Positions 44,424-57,561 of a stretch of DNA of 64,000 bases are shown here, one piece after another. The number at the start of each line of letters is the position of its first letter. Position 1 is the stretch's first letter. The position numbers and the translations under genes are program-made. The DNA lies in assembly GCA_029532415.1 (NCBI GenBank), contig JAQOTA010000060.1, forward strand, positions 2,914,001 through 2,978,000. Direction: 5' to 3'. The notes under the pieces were generated by a model. The model made no database searches, was not told the DNA's origin, and saw nothing but the letters and a program-made list of their open reading frames with translations. The stretch comes from Marasmius tenuissimus. Lineage: Eukaryota; Basidiomycota; Agaricomycetes; Agaricales; Marasmiaceae.

Positions 44424-46530
44424 TCATATACCACTATCATTCAAAGCAGTCAAAACCGCCACATTCAAGACGTCTTTCAACATTGACGCGTCACCGGGTA
44501 AAGGAAATATCCGTGAGGCAAGGATGGGTAGGGGGATGCTAGTTTGTAACTGATAAAGTAGTGGTATATCGAGCTCTAGCAGCAATAAATAGAAGGGTAC
44601 AACGGAGGCATCAGTTGAGCTCCCTGTCCACCAGACTCTCGATTCCCCCGCCGTTATCAAAATATGACTCGAACCAACTCACCCCGCACTCGATGAAGAC
44701 GTTGATAATCGACCTCGTACCGTAGGAGATTTCCAAGTAGTACTCTGAGCTCGTCGACTGGCCGCAGGCGTGAGCGTGCTTGACGTCAACAATGTGGTCG
44801 GGGTACTCGTTGTACCGACAGGGACGTTGTTGAGTCCAGCCCCAGGAATCATGGAGGGTAACTTCCCCAAAATATCACTCAGAAGTAGGCGCTCTGCCTA
44901 CCCGCAGAGACTGTGACGTTGTTCTATGCCAACCGACGATGGGAGGTTGACCTGACCACTTCATGGAGGATAGGTGACGTCAAAATCCGGGTTCGAAGAC
45001 TGAGGAGGTAGGTATTCATCGTGAACAGGGTTGAGAGTGTCGACTTCGAGACATCGTCGAGATGGAAGCAATATGGGCACGGGTATTCGGCGAGTATCAA
45101 GAAAAAAAAGTGGAATGTCGGATTGAGTGTCGAAGACGTAACACCTGTGGCGAAAGCAAATTCAGGAGCGAACGTCGGTGCGTTCGGCGTATTCAAAGCT
45201 CAACGACCGATGTTGCAGCAACTCTTTTGTCCGTTGTGGTGACCCGTCCTGCTGTTTTTGTCAGCCGTGGATTTCCAGAAGACCATTCCCAGCGCCTCCA
45301 TTATCCACCACTAGTTTCCATCCCGTCTTTATTTAACCCTCTCCTCCATCTGGCGGAGCGAACTTCGACGTTGATCCCATGAAATTACGAGGCAAGTCAT
45401 GCTAGCGAGCAGCAGAGAATGTGCCTTGATCTAAACGTTCAAGTCAGTGGCGACTGCCCAGCAATGGAAGGTCAATGGGCTGGGCACCCTTTCAGTAGAT
45501 TTCGGCAGGATTCGTTGGGAGGGCATCGTCGTCCCAATTTCGAAGGTTCAGATTATTGGGGTGTTCTGAGCAGGGAGGCTGCTAGTGGCGTTGATGGTCA
45601 GGGTTCGTTTCCATTCCGATTGTGCAACCCTTCGAGTCCAGCCGTCATCTCCAACACCAAAACTGAGGCGCAAGTCGGTTACGCGATGGCCGTAAGTTGA
45701 GAGCAGGCCACAATACCGTGGAACAGAGACAGGATAGGTGATAGCACCGTTTTACTGGACTGGACGATAAAAGGTGTTGTAGTTGCAATCGGTCTGTGGG
45801 GGATGATCGATGACCAGTCAGTCGGTCAAGCGATTGCCAAGAGCCGACTGCAGGTTATGATACCATGGTAGATCGACGGGATAGATGATAGTACCAATTT
45901 TCTAAATGATAGGCGTATTCGGTCAGTTTAGATCGTCGGAGGCGTCCAGTTGCAGTTGAAGTCAATCTGAGCGCGGTAACGCCGCGTCTCGTTTGGGGCT
46001 TCGAAGATACTAGGGTAAGGGCGACCTCCATACAACTGGAGGGTGAAGAGGGGAAGCTGAAGGGAGAGTGACCAATCCCTTCGTGAGAGAGGCCATCGTG
46101 ATTAGGTTCGAATGTGAGGAGATGACATTGACCTGTTTTGAGAATGAATGTCAGCTAACGAAAAAAAAGTAGTGGCACGGAGTAAAGGAAGAAAGACGGG
46201 TACGAGGAGCGAAGGACAGGACAGTACAGTGAAAGCAGAGGCGAAACGTACGGTAGCCAACGTATCCACCGTGCTTTCGCTCAGAAAAGAGATTGAAGTC
46301 GAGGACCAGAGTCGATATCAGTTCGGGGCTATACAGAGCAGCGGATCTTCCGTTTCACCCTCACGCTAGGATTACTCGTCAGCAACGCGTTGAGTAAGCT
46401 CCAAATCGCGAGGACATACCCAGCCCAGCCTGTCAGATACCTTTCCGAGTCATTTCCTGCCCTTCCCTCCTTCTGGTGAATGTCTACGTTGGGCTGTTGT
46501 AGATCCTTGAGATGAGCCGGTGTTTTGGCA
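44424..46530 (-). pseudogene. alpha-4: decayed minus-strand block
   Basis: The 3' piece is the longest uninterrupted version of the alpha end: YPDHIVDVKHAHACGQS, LEISYGTRSIINVFIECGVS and GGIESLVDRELN before a stop. Upstream pieces include LRLSFGVGDDGW (about 45650) and GETEDPLLCIAPN (about 46330). Between them frames are broken. Confidence 0.4.
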
Positions 46531-46629
46531 AGTGCGCTAGAAGTCTAACGATGGGCGAAGATAATCTCGATAACATCTCGAGGTTGGGAGTCGGGAGTCA
46601 TAGTGGTCGCGTCGCGGACAAGGCGTGAA

Positions 46630-49130
46630 GATGATTGGCGCCCGTGACTCCAACCGAAACCACCACGATGACCTCTATTCGTGCCTCCCCGTGGTAGTCT
46701 AAACATCTCTGGTACCAACTAAGAATTGATTTCAACGACACAACACGGCCTCTCCCAATCGGCACTTGCGCTTACCACCCCATAATCTCAGTACCATATC
46801 ACAACCAATTTGACAGTACCTGGGATCTCCTCTGATTTATAACGTTCTCGTATATGTGCTCAAAGTCGATACTTTGGAGGTTTCAAGGATGCTTCACTCA
46901 ACCAGCTCTACAAGGTGGAATTTGACATTGGGCTCAGAGATCGAGGTGGGAAGAGATGAACGGCGTCGTGGCATGGATGTGGATGCGGACGTGAGCAATC
47001 TTGGTAGGCCGTATCCTATTCCTTTCTTGGGAGAAATTAACCTGGACTTTCGTCCTTCGTCAACTTCCTTGCCAGGCTAGAACAAACAAGTCATCATCAA
47101 AGCGAGTCAATCTCATTGAGCTCAATGCCCCCTTCCCCCCCTTCGTTCGTTCTGCCGCTAGCAGAGGTCTCGCGACTCTGAGACAGGAAACCACGGCTTG
47201 AACCTCATTGGGTTTTCCCTCTCAGCCGAATTCAAAGCGTTCGGCGCGTTTGAGATTTTGTTGACAAGGAGGACAAGCAGCAAACGAGTATGGGTATCGG
47301 CCATCTCTATCCAGGTAGAATCAAAGTCTGGACAAGCAGACGAAGTCTCAAAGGTGGAATTGGAAGTAGCAATATGAACGTGTTTGAGAGAGGTTCAAAT
47401 GTTTGAACCCTGTCAGATTGGTATGTTTTTCTACGGTTCAGTGGGTTCAATCGTTGACTCGTGAGTTTAGTTGCCCCAGTCAACCTCTCGTGCATCCGCG
47501 TCACCTCTCACGTCCGGACTCCATCTGGGTTCCTACCCAGAGACGACGACTCCGCGCTCATTACGTCCGACATTTCGAACCTGAAGCCGGAGTCCCTCGT
47601 TCTGCATCTTCAGGGTTCAAACGTTCACGTTTAGCGCTCAGCTTGACTGTCTACCTCATCGCTGCCCGTTCCAGCACCGCTATCACCGACTTGAGGCTCT
47701 CCGGAATCAATCCGTTCGTTGTTAAGCACGACAACTGGATAGACAAGAGACGCACCAATCCCTGCCACTCGGCCATCATGCTCCCACCTCACACCGTCGC
47801 CAACGCCGATCCCTACATCTTCCAAGTACGCAAGATGCCTTCGTTGTTGTCGTCATGAATGGCTCGTATCTCAAACTTGAGTCAGAGTGGGGAGTCACTA
47901 GTAACCGGTAACAGTTGGAGAGGAGAGGCTCAGCAATTTGATCCTATACCTCTGGTATCCGCCTCGACTGCGCAATTAACGTTGTTTGGGATTGCGGGTG
48001 ACATCCCCAAAGCTCGACGCCTCCATCGATGACAAGATATCTCTTTCCGTTCGATTGCACCGTTCTCTTGGTCCCAGCCGATCCCTGCTAAAGCTCTTGC
48101 TTCTCACCTCCGACGCCTCCCTGTTCACGACCAATTTCTGCTATCAAAATCATCAAAATCAATGATATGCCAGTTCTGCAGCGCGTTACGAAGTCATAGG
48201 AGTGGGTTCAGTCGGTCCGGGCGTAGTCAAGAGAGGGCCCAAGTCTAGGTATGTGATCCGTTGACCTTTCTCATGCCCGAATGTCTAATCTTTGCCTTGG
48301 AATGTCAATCAGTCGTAGTATTAGCGACGACCCTCCAAAAACTCTCAATGGATGTCTTCGCGTTAACACCGATCACAAAATTCAGGCAAATCCAGACGTT
48401 GAGAGAACGTTTGGGCTGCTGACTTCCCTCGGAATCAATCAAAATCGCAGCCTCGGACCTCGAACCTCTTCATTCGAGCTCTGACCCCCCTCAACATTCA
48501 CGTTCAGCCCAGGCACCTGGGCTCTCGTGTTCACCAGCCATATCCTCAACCTCCAGTCCAACATCTACTATCGTAACCGCAGCTGCTTCCGCCCAATTTT
48601 TGCTTCTCAGCGTACCCTACCCCCGTTTTTCTTCCCTAACCCAATTGTGCCTGCCCCACGGTTTTCCCCCTTTCCCTCACCTAGCGGTTTCCTCGTTATC
48701 CTCGCCCTCAGAACGTATATCTACCCTGCAGGATTCGATAGCAACCGTTATGTCCACCCGTCGTGCACCGCTATTCCCCCTTGACACGTTCCTCCTCTCA
48801 CTTCATTATCGAGAGCTGCCAGACTGGGAGTGGCGGTACGGAGTGGTCTTTTGCGTAACTCGGGGATCGCGTTGCCGATTCGGAGTGGTGAACGATGGGA
48901 TGCAAAGGCGTTTGGGATTTAAATGGACTGCTGGGAAGATGGATTGAGTACTGTACAGAGGCAATCTGAATCTGGATACGTTCGCTTTGGTTTATCGACC
49001 ATTATCGCAAAGTTTGGGAGAGTTCAGGCTTGGCGGGTTCCATATGCTAATACATGCATGGTATTGGCGATTCCGCAACCTGTATATAGTATCGTGTACT
49101 ATGAACAAGCTTTTTCGCTACTGTTTCTTT
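46630..49130 (+). pseudogene. beta-4: decayed beta block
   Basis: It shares peptides with beta-2: AEFKAFGAFEILLTRRTSSK, then EVSKVELEVAI, the donor GTATGTTTTTC at about 47420, and LSLTVYLIAARSSTAITDLR. A piece at 46856-47080 reads GSEIEVGRDERRRG and GRPYPIPFLGEINLDF. The segment right after the acceptor at 47469 is shorter than in beta-2. Stops occur in several pieces. Later pieces end at the donor near 48249. Confidence 0.4.
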
Positions 49131-49259
49131 TTTGACGCTTCGGGTACGATCGAACGGTCCGCCATATCCCTGTCCCCCCGCCAAGGGCCGGCTCCCGGGG
49201 CTTCTCCTTCAACGTCCATGTTGTACAACATGCAGCTCAAGTTCATTTTCTCTCCTCCT

Positions 49260-50040
49260 TCCCATCTCTAATTTCGCCGATCACAAGAAAGGGATCCGAA
49301 GGCATCCCAAACGACCTGGCATCGGACGACTTGATTCGAATTTCGCGAACTTGAAGAGAAGAGGGCGTCAATCAGAAGTCGGCCCATGGATATCAGGTAA
49401 GTTTGTCGTGGTTTACGAGGTACAGAGCTCTTCCCAAAGCGTTCGCATTGGATATAGGGTCGGACTCGAGAACTGAACGGCGGGGAATAATCTAGTCCTC
49501 TTAGACGGAGCTGGAAAATTGGGAGTCGCAACATGATTGAGGGTACTCGGGCCTCCGCTAAAACCATTCCCAGCTTGATCACGAACATGATGATATTACG
49601 GGGAAGGAGCCTTAGGCTTAATTAGAAGCATGGGCTATGGTCCGGGAGAAGCTGGCTGCGCAGAAACTGAGAAAAGGCGTCGAGGTGATTTCGACTAATC
49701 GACGGGAGCCATTGGCTGACATTCATTGATAGCTTGTTATTCCGAAGTTGCGGTGAGCACGAAGCGCCTGTTTTGTTTTAAGTATATGAACGAGGTGAGT
49801 ATGTCCTCCCTGCGTGGGTTCAAAGCTCGGATACCTCCCTCTGGCTAGCACTACTGGTAGAAAGAGTTCTCCGGTGAGCTCCTCTGATCCGGAGTCGTGT
49901 CATACAAAATTAACAAGTTTTCCAGGCGGAACGCGATTGACACTCAGGCTTTGGACTGTCCGCTGGGTAGATCGCGGAAATGTGCTGCCTTTCTTCTCAA
50001 TCAATCAGAATACAGACTTTGGTACAGCGTGAACGTCGAC
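49260..50040 (+). pseudogene. gamma-4 block upstream of G6
   Basis: The first piece ends ...KRRGRQSEVGPWIS at 49396 before GTAAGT. The second carries REKLAAQKLRKGVE before GTGATT (about 49685). The third reads CYSEVAVSTKRLFCFKYMNE before GTGAGT (about 49796). The acceptor AACAAGTTTTCCAG is at about 49925. This is the most open gamma copy in its middle exons. Confidence 0.4.
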
Positions 50041-50059
50041 GTCGTTTGACTGTGACTCG

Positions 50060-50257
50060 TTGAATGGGACTGGCTGATTGCAAAATTGGCGCTGTGTCGT
50101 GGGAACCAGAGGCTGACTAGGAGATCTGACAGTAAGGCCCAAGGCCTGTGCAAGCTGTCGGGGGGTAGGCTGTGTCGACCTCCTTCATTCCTCCCTCCCT
50201 CATCTTGCACCTTCTGTCATCTTCCCCACTTTCATTCCTTCACCCTACCCTAGAACC
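50060..50257 (+). promoter_or_regulatory. G6 promoter and pyrimidine-rich leader
   Basis: It has the C/T-rich leader at about 50178-50252 and a shortened form of the G2/G5/G7-type upstream block; the GATCATTTTCGTGATGGT segment is missing. Confidence 0.4.
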
Positions 50258-52570
50258 ATGACCACTAACTTCTCCAATGCTCAAGGCACGACGGTCGGGG
50301 ACCACGCCAACTTCCTGTCTATCGCTGGCAACTCGACAATCAATAACAACTATAACACTTCAGAGAGAGAGGATCGGTTGACTGTGGTAAGCAACGCCTT
50401 GCGTCGTTGTTGGGTTCAGTCCTTGACCTTGCCTCCAGCACGGAAGAACCGTTAGAAAGCTGATCGAAGGCGACATCAACCACCAGCGTGTTCTATTGTC
50501 CGAGGTCCTGTGCGTCAAGGTCAAGCCAGACGGGGAATCGACGTCAACAGAGTCGCATGTCGTCAAGGTCAAGAAAATGGAACAAACAGCCGAAATATAT
50601 GGATACCGGGGAAAGTTTACGGCGACCAGTTTTGAGCCAGTCGATGAGAAGGATCGAGAGAAATTCAAAGAGGTGAGTTTCAGTGTTTGTATCGAGTGAG
50701 ATAGACTGACAATTGGCTTCAGATAGCAAAGGTGGTTCTTGAAGCGACGATGTGCGGGCGGTGAGTTGACCTTTCACTTGCCTGTTGGCCTGTATAATGA
50801 GATGTTGCAGGTTGGCGTTGCTCAAACAAGTGTTTGCGGTGGCCGAGTCCGAGAACGCGATGACGATAATTGCGCACGATGGTAAGTTTCCTGTTGGGAA
50901 AATTTTGAGTGTGGGTGCTCAAAGGCAGCAGAACTCGCGAATGGGGATGATATATATTATCAGTATCGAGGAAGGGACCCGATTGTACACTACTACCTAA
51001 ATTATACGATTGTATGTGCAACCTTTGAGCCTCTTGAACCAGCTGACAAGTGTCCTTAGGTGAATGCAATTGAGGCTTTGCGTGCCGACGAGACCCTGAG
51101 GTTTCCGGTGAGCTTATTGTTTCTGGCATTGGCTGGCTAATAACAACAAAAAGGTTACGCGTCGTTGGAGAGATTGGTTGCTCAACGCCAAGAGTCTGGC
51201 TTGGCAATACAACCCCGCTTCTCTCTGCCTCAATCCACCGACCGAAGGACACCTCCAACCATCCCTCTATCCCAATCCACCACTTTGCCAAGACATCCCC
51301 CTTCGACAACTCGACACCGCCGAAGTCGTCGCCCACGTCGAGAAAAGCTTGGGCGATGTTTTGCATCTAGTTGCGTCAATGGGACAGAGCTGGCTCATTG
51401 ACCTGTCACTCTATGCCCGACACGGGCTTTTGACGTTTGGCACTGTTGTCCACTGCTGTAAACCGGGAATCCTCGCCCATCTTCCTTCCTTCCCTTCTCC
51501 CGAGTGGTTTTGCCATAGCACCAACCCCGACGTCAAAGCCAGCCTTTCCGGCTCAAGTGTGTCCACATTTCAACTCCATCTTCCCTTTCAAATTCCTGAC
51601 TTCCTTAGTGCCAGGGCGAGTCGACTTCTCATTCCAAAAAACTGGGGATATCCAAGTAGAGCTTTATTTCGGCTGGCACATTCCAGAGAAAGACCGCAAC
51701 CAACTTCGTTGCGCCTTTCTTTGCCAGTCCCTCCGTTTCTGTGACAACTGTGATGATGTGGAGGATGTTGGTGAGTATTCCTTCGTATATCTCTGCTTTC
51801 CTTTGTCTGATGTTGTCTTCCTCCAAGTATATATTGATCGAGTCGGATTCTACCTTGAGGCTACCTTCTCCGATGACCCCACGACCCGTTCGATGCCAAC
51901 ATACCTTTTCGTCCATCCTCTACCCATCAATTCTGTCAACAATCATCCTTGCGCACGCTATCCATTTCCCGAAGAACTATTCTACTGGTCCCACGACTCA
52001 CAGGGAGGGAGCGCTATTGCCAAGGAGGACTGGGAAAGATTCGCGATTCCCGAGTTGAGCATGAAGGAATGTATTGGTTCCTACTGGGAAGAGGATAAAT
52101 ACACAGTTATCCGAGATCATCTTCACTCGGGAAATTACAACCTGGATGGGAAGGAGTATGCGCGCGAGCATGGATACCCTCAGTTGATACTTGGCAAGTA
52201 CTAATCTTTCTCTCTGACATGAGTGCCGTACTGACATTCTTTTTTTTTAGCCGATCCTCACGATACAACCAAGATTGAAGACCTCGAAGACTCGGAATCG
52301 TGTCCTGAAACTTCACTTCCACCTCTGCAACTTGTATCCTCTTCAGCACCTTCACCTGCGGACACACCTGTGATTGAATGCAAGAACACAGCGACACTAC
52401 CAACAGCAAGTATGGTGACTCATTGGGCCAGACCAGGATTCCTGAAGAAGTGTTGTACGTATTCCCCCATATTAGCAAGGACCCAGTATCTGATACCCAT
52501 TCCAGACAATCTGTTCTCGGAGACAGTTACACGTGCGGATGATCTAGGGTATTCTGTAGCTGCATGCTAG
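50258..52570 (+). CDS. G6: intact short-tail G-family protein (598 aa)
   Basis: Exons are 50258-50386, 50439-50672, 50723-50760, 50811-50881, 50929-51011, 51060-51107, 51154-51556, 51615-51770, 51828-52193, 52251-52454 and 52506-52570, 1797 nt in phase. The start reads MTTNFSNAQGTTVGDHANF. The kinase-like segment has TAEIYGYRGKFTATSFEPVD and ALLKQVFAVAESENAMTIIA. FYWSHDSQGG lies in exon 9, and the tail ends DDLGYSVAAC. Intron 9 has a GC donor (GCAAGT), like G3. Intron 4 is 47 nt, so unlike in most copies its retention would shift the frame. The beginning of exon 7's second half (about 51417-51479) is identical to G1. No catalytic signature, signal peptide or membrane span is seen. Confidence 0.75.
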
Positions 52571-52710
52571 TCTGGATCTCAGTGTATTCTCAACCGTCTG
52601 TACTGCCCACTCGATATTTAAACTGTACCCCAATATAGTACGAACAGATGTTGTAGTCATATGTTAATAACGCAAAGGATAAATTTGGTTTGCAGAGTCA
52701 ATGCGATCGC

Positions 52711-52732
52711 GGGCCCACAAGGATACATATCC
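52711..52732. promoter_or_regulatory. Conserved box downstream of G6
   Basis: The core GGGCCCACAAGGATACATAT, about 145 bp after the stop, matches the boxes after G1, G3, G4 and G5. Confidence 0.4.
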
Positions 52733-52746
52733 AATTTCAGAGCAGA

Positions 52747-54640
52747 CTAAATATCATTCAAAAGGCCAATCATACAACAGTAAATCACCCTCGAGGAACA
52801 ATAAAATACCAGGTATATTTGACCAACGAAAGAAAGATAGAAAATGTAAGGGACAACAAGGGGAAGAGGGAGAAGGGTAAAGAAATATATATCCGTGATG
52901 CGAGGATGAGAGAAGGGGCGGGGGACGCTAGCTCGCAGCCAGTAAAGCAGAGGTACGTCAACCCGACAACAACGATAGGAGAATGCAACGGAGGCGGCGG
53001 CTTGGTCTCCATCCACCAGACCCTCGATTCCCCGCCGATGTTGAAAAATGGCTTGACATAGCCCACTCGTACTCAATAAACACGTTGATGGTCAACATAC
53101 TAGCACCACGGGGGGTTTTCGACTGAGTAGTGGTACCCCCGACTTTTTGGAAAGGCGGGAACGTACTTGAGATGGTCAGCGTCCTCGTTGTTTTCAACAG
53201 AGACGTTGTCGGGTCCGACCCTGGGAGCCATGATGCATGAAGAGCAACCTTCCACTCCGAAGTGGTTGCTGGGAAGGCTACGCTGACCAAGGATGGAAGA
53301 TCGACCCGAACACTTCAAAGTTCACAGAAAGCAGGTAATGCCGAAACCTAATTTCGGGAACCAATGAGGAGGTATGTATTTGTCGTGGCGGCATAAACGG
53401 TGCTTTAAAGACATCGTCGAGATTGAAGCGACGGATACACGGAATGTGGACGTAGGATTGAGTGCCAAAGATGTCGCATCTCTGATCGAAGCGAATGTTG
53501 GTACGTTCGGTGAATTCCGTGATCGACGATCAGTGTTGCAGCAATGCCTTCGTCCATCCCAGTGAGCCGTCCTCCCGCTTTTCACAACCGTAAAGTCGAA
53601 AGATAGACTATGCTGACTCCTCTGCTGTCTGCTACCCCTCTCCTCCAATTGGTGGAGTCACCTGCAACGCTAGTCTCTTAGGGTTAACGGCGGACCCGTG
53701 CTAGCAAGAAAAGGACGTCAACGTCCGGATTAGAGGGAGCAGCGGAAGGTGGATGGGCTCGGCGTACTCCTAGTGCGTCTAAAGTAGAGGTCGGCAGAAA
53801 ACGGGGCGTATGATCAGCTGTGCAGAGGGCGCCATCTGGTTCGGATGATCAGATTATTATTTGTCCAGCGAGGCCGAGGTTGATGGTTTGGGTTTGTTGC
53901 CAGTTTGAGCGTCTGGCCTTGTGAGCCCGGTCTTCGTACTATCTTCTAAAACTGGACTTTCCACACCAGTAATGCACCAATAATGAATGTTGAGGCGCAG
54001 GTCGGTTACGCAATCGAAGAGAAGGCGTCGAGTTGCAGTTGCAGTGAATTTGGACAGGATAATGCTGCGACGCAGACGCTGAGTCTCTTTTGGATGGATG
54101 TCATGAAGCCAAAGCGACAGGCTTGAGTCTCCGCATAACTGGAGAGTGAAGAGAAGCTGATCAGACGAAGACTGGTGCCTTCAGGAGAATGGGCCTAGAT
54201 GCGAGAAGATGACAAAATCGACCTGAAGTGAGACTGAATGTAAGCTAGTGAAGAAAGGTAATGGCGGAGTAAGGGAAGAAGAAAGGCAGGGGACGAAGGG
54301 TACAGAAAAAGCATAGGTGTATTAACGTACGGTAGCCAAGATATCCGCCGTGTTTTCACGACTGATTGACGTTGAGAACGAGAGTCAAGGACAGTTTGGG
54401 GCTATAGAGAGCAGCAGATCTTCCGTTTGTTGCGCTCATACTAGAAATACTCGTCAGTAACACGTTGAGTGAGCTTCGAATCGCGAGGACATACCTAGCC
54501 CAGCCTAATAAAAGCATTTCCGACCCGTTTTCCAAGCCCTTCCCTCCTTCTGGTGAAGGTCTACGTTGGGCTGTTGCAGATCCTTAGGAATGATTCGGTG
54601 TTTTTGTGAGCACGCTAGAAGCCTAACGATGCACTAAGAT
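52747..54640 (-). pseudogene. alpha-5: most decayed alpha block
   Basis: It retains APRVGPDNVSVE near the 3' piece (about 53190-53230) and TNGRSAALYSPKLSLTL at about 54390-54435, both in register with other alpha copies. The rest is fragmented by stops. Confidence 0.3.
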
Positions 54641-54689
54641 AACATAACATCTTGAGGCTGGGAGAAGTCACGGTGGTTGTCGCGGACGA

Positions 54690-55950
54690 GGTGTGAAGAT
54701 AATTGGCGCCCGTAACTCCAACCGAAACCATCACCTCTATTCGTGCCTCTCCGTGGTTCATCTTCAACAAACACCGACTACTTCAAAACAACTCTAGTAC
54801 CAACCAAGAATCGGCTACAACCACACAACACGGCCTCTCCCAATCGACACTTCATCCTCGCATTCACCACCAGTCGCGCTTCCCACCGCGACCAAGACAA
54901 TATCTGGGATCTCCTTTCATCAGGTCCCTTGTACGCGTGTTTGAAGTCGATACTTTGGAGGTTCTGAGGATGCTACGCTCAACTGGCACCACGGGTCCGT
55001 GGCATAGATGTGGAGGTGGCACTGGATGTGGATGATCTGCGGCATTCCGATCCCTTCACCAGCTCATTCTGAGGCGCACCTTCGCACTTCAGTCATTATT
55101 TGACCGATCTCGGGTGATGCGGAGGCCTACAAGCCCGACGACAGCTCCAGATTGAGTTTAGGTGCTGCCCGGCAATGGCTGTCCAATATCAGATTATCAA
55201 TCTCGTCTAGCTTCCTCTTCCCCCCCTCTTTCTCTTCTTCCCCTCCTTCGCGCGTTTTGCCATCAGCAAAGGTTTCACGGTTCTGAGATGGGATCTACCA
55301 CGGCTCGAATCCCATCGAACTTCCACTCAGCCATATTCAAAACGTTTGGCGTGCTCATCCCAACCACTATCGACGAGAAGGATAAGCAATAAGACCGTTT
55401 CTGTTTAGGAAGGACCAGAGCCCCCGAACAAGCCAACCAAGTCTGAGTCGGAAGTGGAGGGTCAGGCAGAGCAGAGCGAGATCAAAGTGGTCAAGGGAGG
55501 TTTAAACCCCGTTAGATCGGTATGTTTTTCTACTTTTCGGTGCTATTCTGGTCTCATTTGCCGACTCTTTCCGCCAGAACCATCTCATTCCCCATCCCTA
55601 CCGCTTTTATCACGTTTAATTTCCCCAGTACAACGCAATGACCCCCACCTTCTTTACATCCATAACCACAATCCCAGTCAACCTCCCGTGCGGCGCCCCC
55701 TCCATATTTGGGCTCTATCCCAACCAGAGAAGAGGTTCTCGTATTCAATATCTTAGTTTCGATATCACCTTCTCGCCGTTTTTCCTGCAATCTGATGTAA
55801 CTATTATGACCAGCGCTGGTCCCCGACTACAAGGTCCTATGTTACTCATTCAGGCTTTGCCCACGAGGCAAGTACGCATCGGCCACCTTATCAATATAAA
55901 GATTATCTTCCTCGTAGAAACGGTAGAAGTAGGGAAAGACCAGATGTAAG
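54690..55950 (+). pseudogene. beta-5: decayed beta block
   Basis: It starts with the shared TSIRASPWFIFNKHRLLQ piece (about 54733) and RVFEVDTLEVLRMLRSTGTT (about 54936-54995). A middle piece (55280-55392) reads ARIPSNFHSAIFKTFGVLIP. A further piece ends at the GTATGTTTTTC donor at about 55520. The 55638-55949 frame (103 codons) ends the recognisable homology. Beta-5 lacks the late pieces seen in beta-1, -2, -3 and -4. Confidence 0.35.
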
Positions 55951-56965
55951 TACCAGGGTATCGATGGGCGTAAATATGAGCTTGCTGACAAAAAACAACG
56001 TGAAGCAAATGTAATAGGACGATGAAGGGAGAGCGAGGGGTGTCGAGGAAATATACAAACGATCCAACATGGATTCGTGATGTGCACAAGTCGTGTATGT
56101 ACGAGATCTGTGCGGTGAACTTGAATATTGTGGTGGATGAACAGCTGTACGGGGTGCAAGTACAGCATATAAAAGACTCAAGTGGTGATGCACGCATGAC
56201 GCGGGGATGGAGAGGGGCAGGCTATTTTGTAGCTGGTTGGGATGAGAATCCGATCTGGTAGCAACCTGTCCAGTACCTCATCGCTGTCAGCACGACGGAG
56301 GCGGCCGTTGAGCTCCTTGCTATCCTTTGCGCACCACCGACTCTCCATAGCCACGGTTTCTGACGACTTTGTATCCTTCCTCCTGACCCGGCCAGGAGGG
56401 CCTGCTTGTTCTTTACGATAACGAGAACGTTGATCACCTCCCCGAAGTGTCGCCAAGAACCCCCTCTATACAACTATTGCAAGCCAGCAAACAACCCAAA
56501 CCCCTCCGACTCCTCAATCTCAACAGGCCCGGGGACCTGAGGTTGCGGCTGAGCTTTCCGACGTGTATGACGAGGAAGAGCACCAGCTCGCGGTTCGAGT
56601 TCGCCCTTTGCAACTCTGGCTTCTCCGATCGGCTTGGCTGCGTCAATCTGGATGCTGTACATGTAGCCCCGTTTCTCGCTGAATGACCCAGCACGAACTC
56701 GGCGGGTACCTGGAAGTGGTAAAGCAGCGCTGGATGGGGGCGAGGCAAAGTCAAATTGACTATTAGCGTACACCATGAGGATAGATTCAGGGGTAGATGA
56801 CGAGCTCGTGAAGGAGGTGTTTAAGGATGGAGCAGATGCGAGGTGGCAGAGCGACATGGTGGTGATGATTTTGATGTATCGTGACTCGTGAGAGAGGATC
56901 CAGTTTCTGGGGATAATCGACTCGTAGTGGTTCAAGTATAAGAACCAATGAGGTAGCTGGAACAA
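55951..56965 (-). pseudogene. delta-3 block
   Basis: The minus frame 56474-56965 is open for 163 codons and holds the most intact delta text: SSSSTPESILMVYANSQFDF, LPLPGTRRVRAGSFSEKRGY and AKGELEPRAGALPRHTRRK. The region 55951-56280 has small frames on both strands with no support. In delta-1 and delta-4 the same text is interrupted by stops, so this copy may be the last one with coding capacity. Family unknown. Confidence 0.4.
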
Positions 56966-57517
56966 GGATGTAAGTCTTTTGTGGACTGTTTTCGCGAAGG
57001 GCCCCTTTTGTGAAGGACCCTCATTGGGAAGTACAACAACAATTTCGGCAGTGAGTCTTCGGGCTTCGATTCTTGTGCAATACTATGCATTTCTTATCCA
57101 ACAACGTAGCAAGTCGAATGAGAAGAGGGTAATAACAGACCTAGAGGGATTCTGGTTGAGGATTGTCTAGCTCGGGGATTCAATGAGTGTCACGCACCCG
57201 CCTTTGCTCGTCTCGTCCCATGCTCCTCAGCTTCTGACGAGCCTCCCATATGGTCTCCTGCATGAGCTCTTCACCACCCTAGTCACCTATCCATATTTTT
57301 CTCATAGCCTCGGTTCATGGCTGATGTTGATGGATTCGGGATCCTGATAGGTCAGGGAAAAATATCAATGGCCGTCGAGCCTGTTGAGTTTCTGTTGCAG
57401 AGCAGGTATCCTTGTCGGCGGGAGATCCAGAGTGCGTTTATGAGCAACAAGTGAAGATGGGGTAGAAGAAAACTTCAAAGAGTCATTCAAACGTCAACGA
57501 CGGCGAAGGCGTCTACT
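56966..57517. other. Intergenic, no gene recognised
   Basis: Only short unshared frames are present. It ends at the GATA palindrome that precedes gamma-5. Confidence 0.4.
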
Positions 57518-57537
57518 ATCTTATCTTCAGATAAGAT
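57518..57537. promoter_or_regulatory. Inverted GATA-site pair (upstream of gamma-5)
   Basis: ATCTTATCTTCAGATAAGAT, the counterpart of 19369-19388, lies 24 bp before an ATG at 57562. Confidence 0.45.
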
Positions 57538-57561
57538 TCTCCGGTCCGAGTTTTGCGCATC

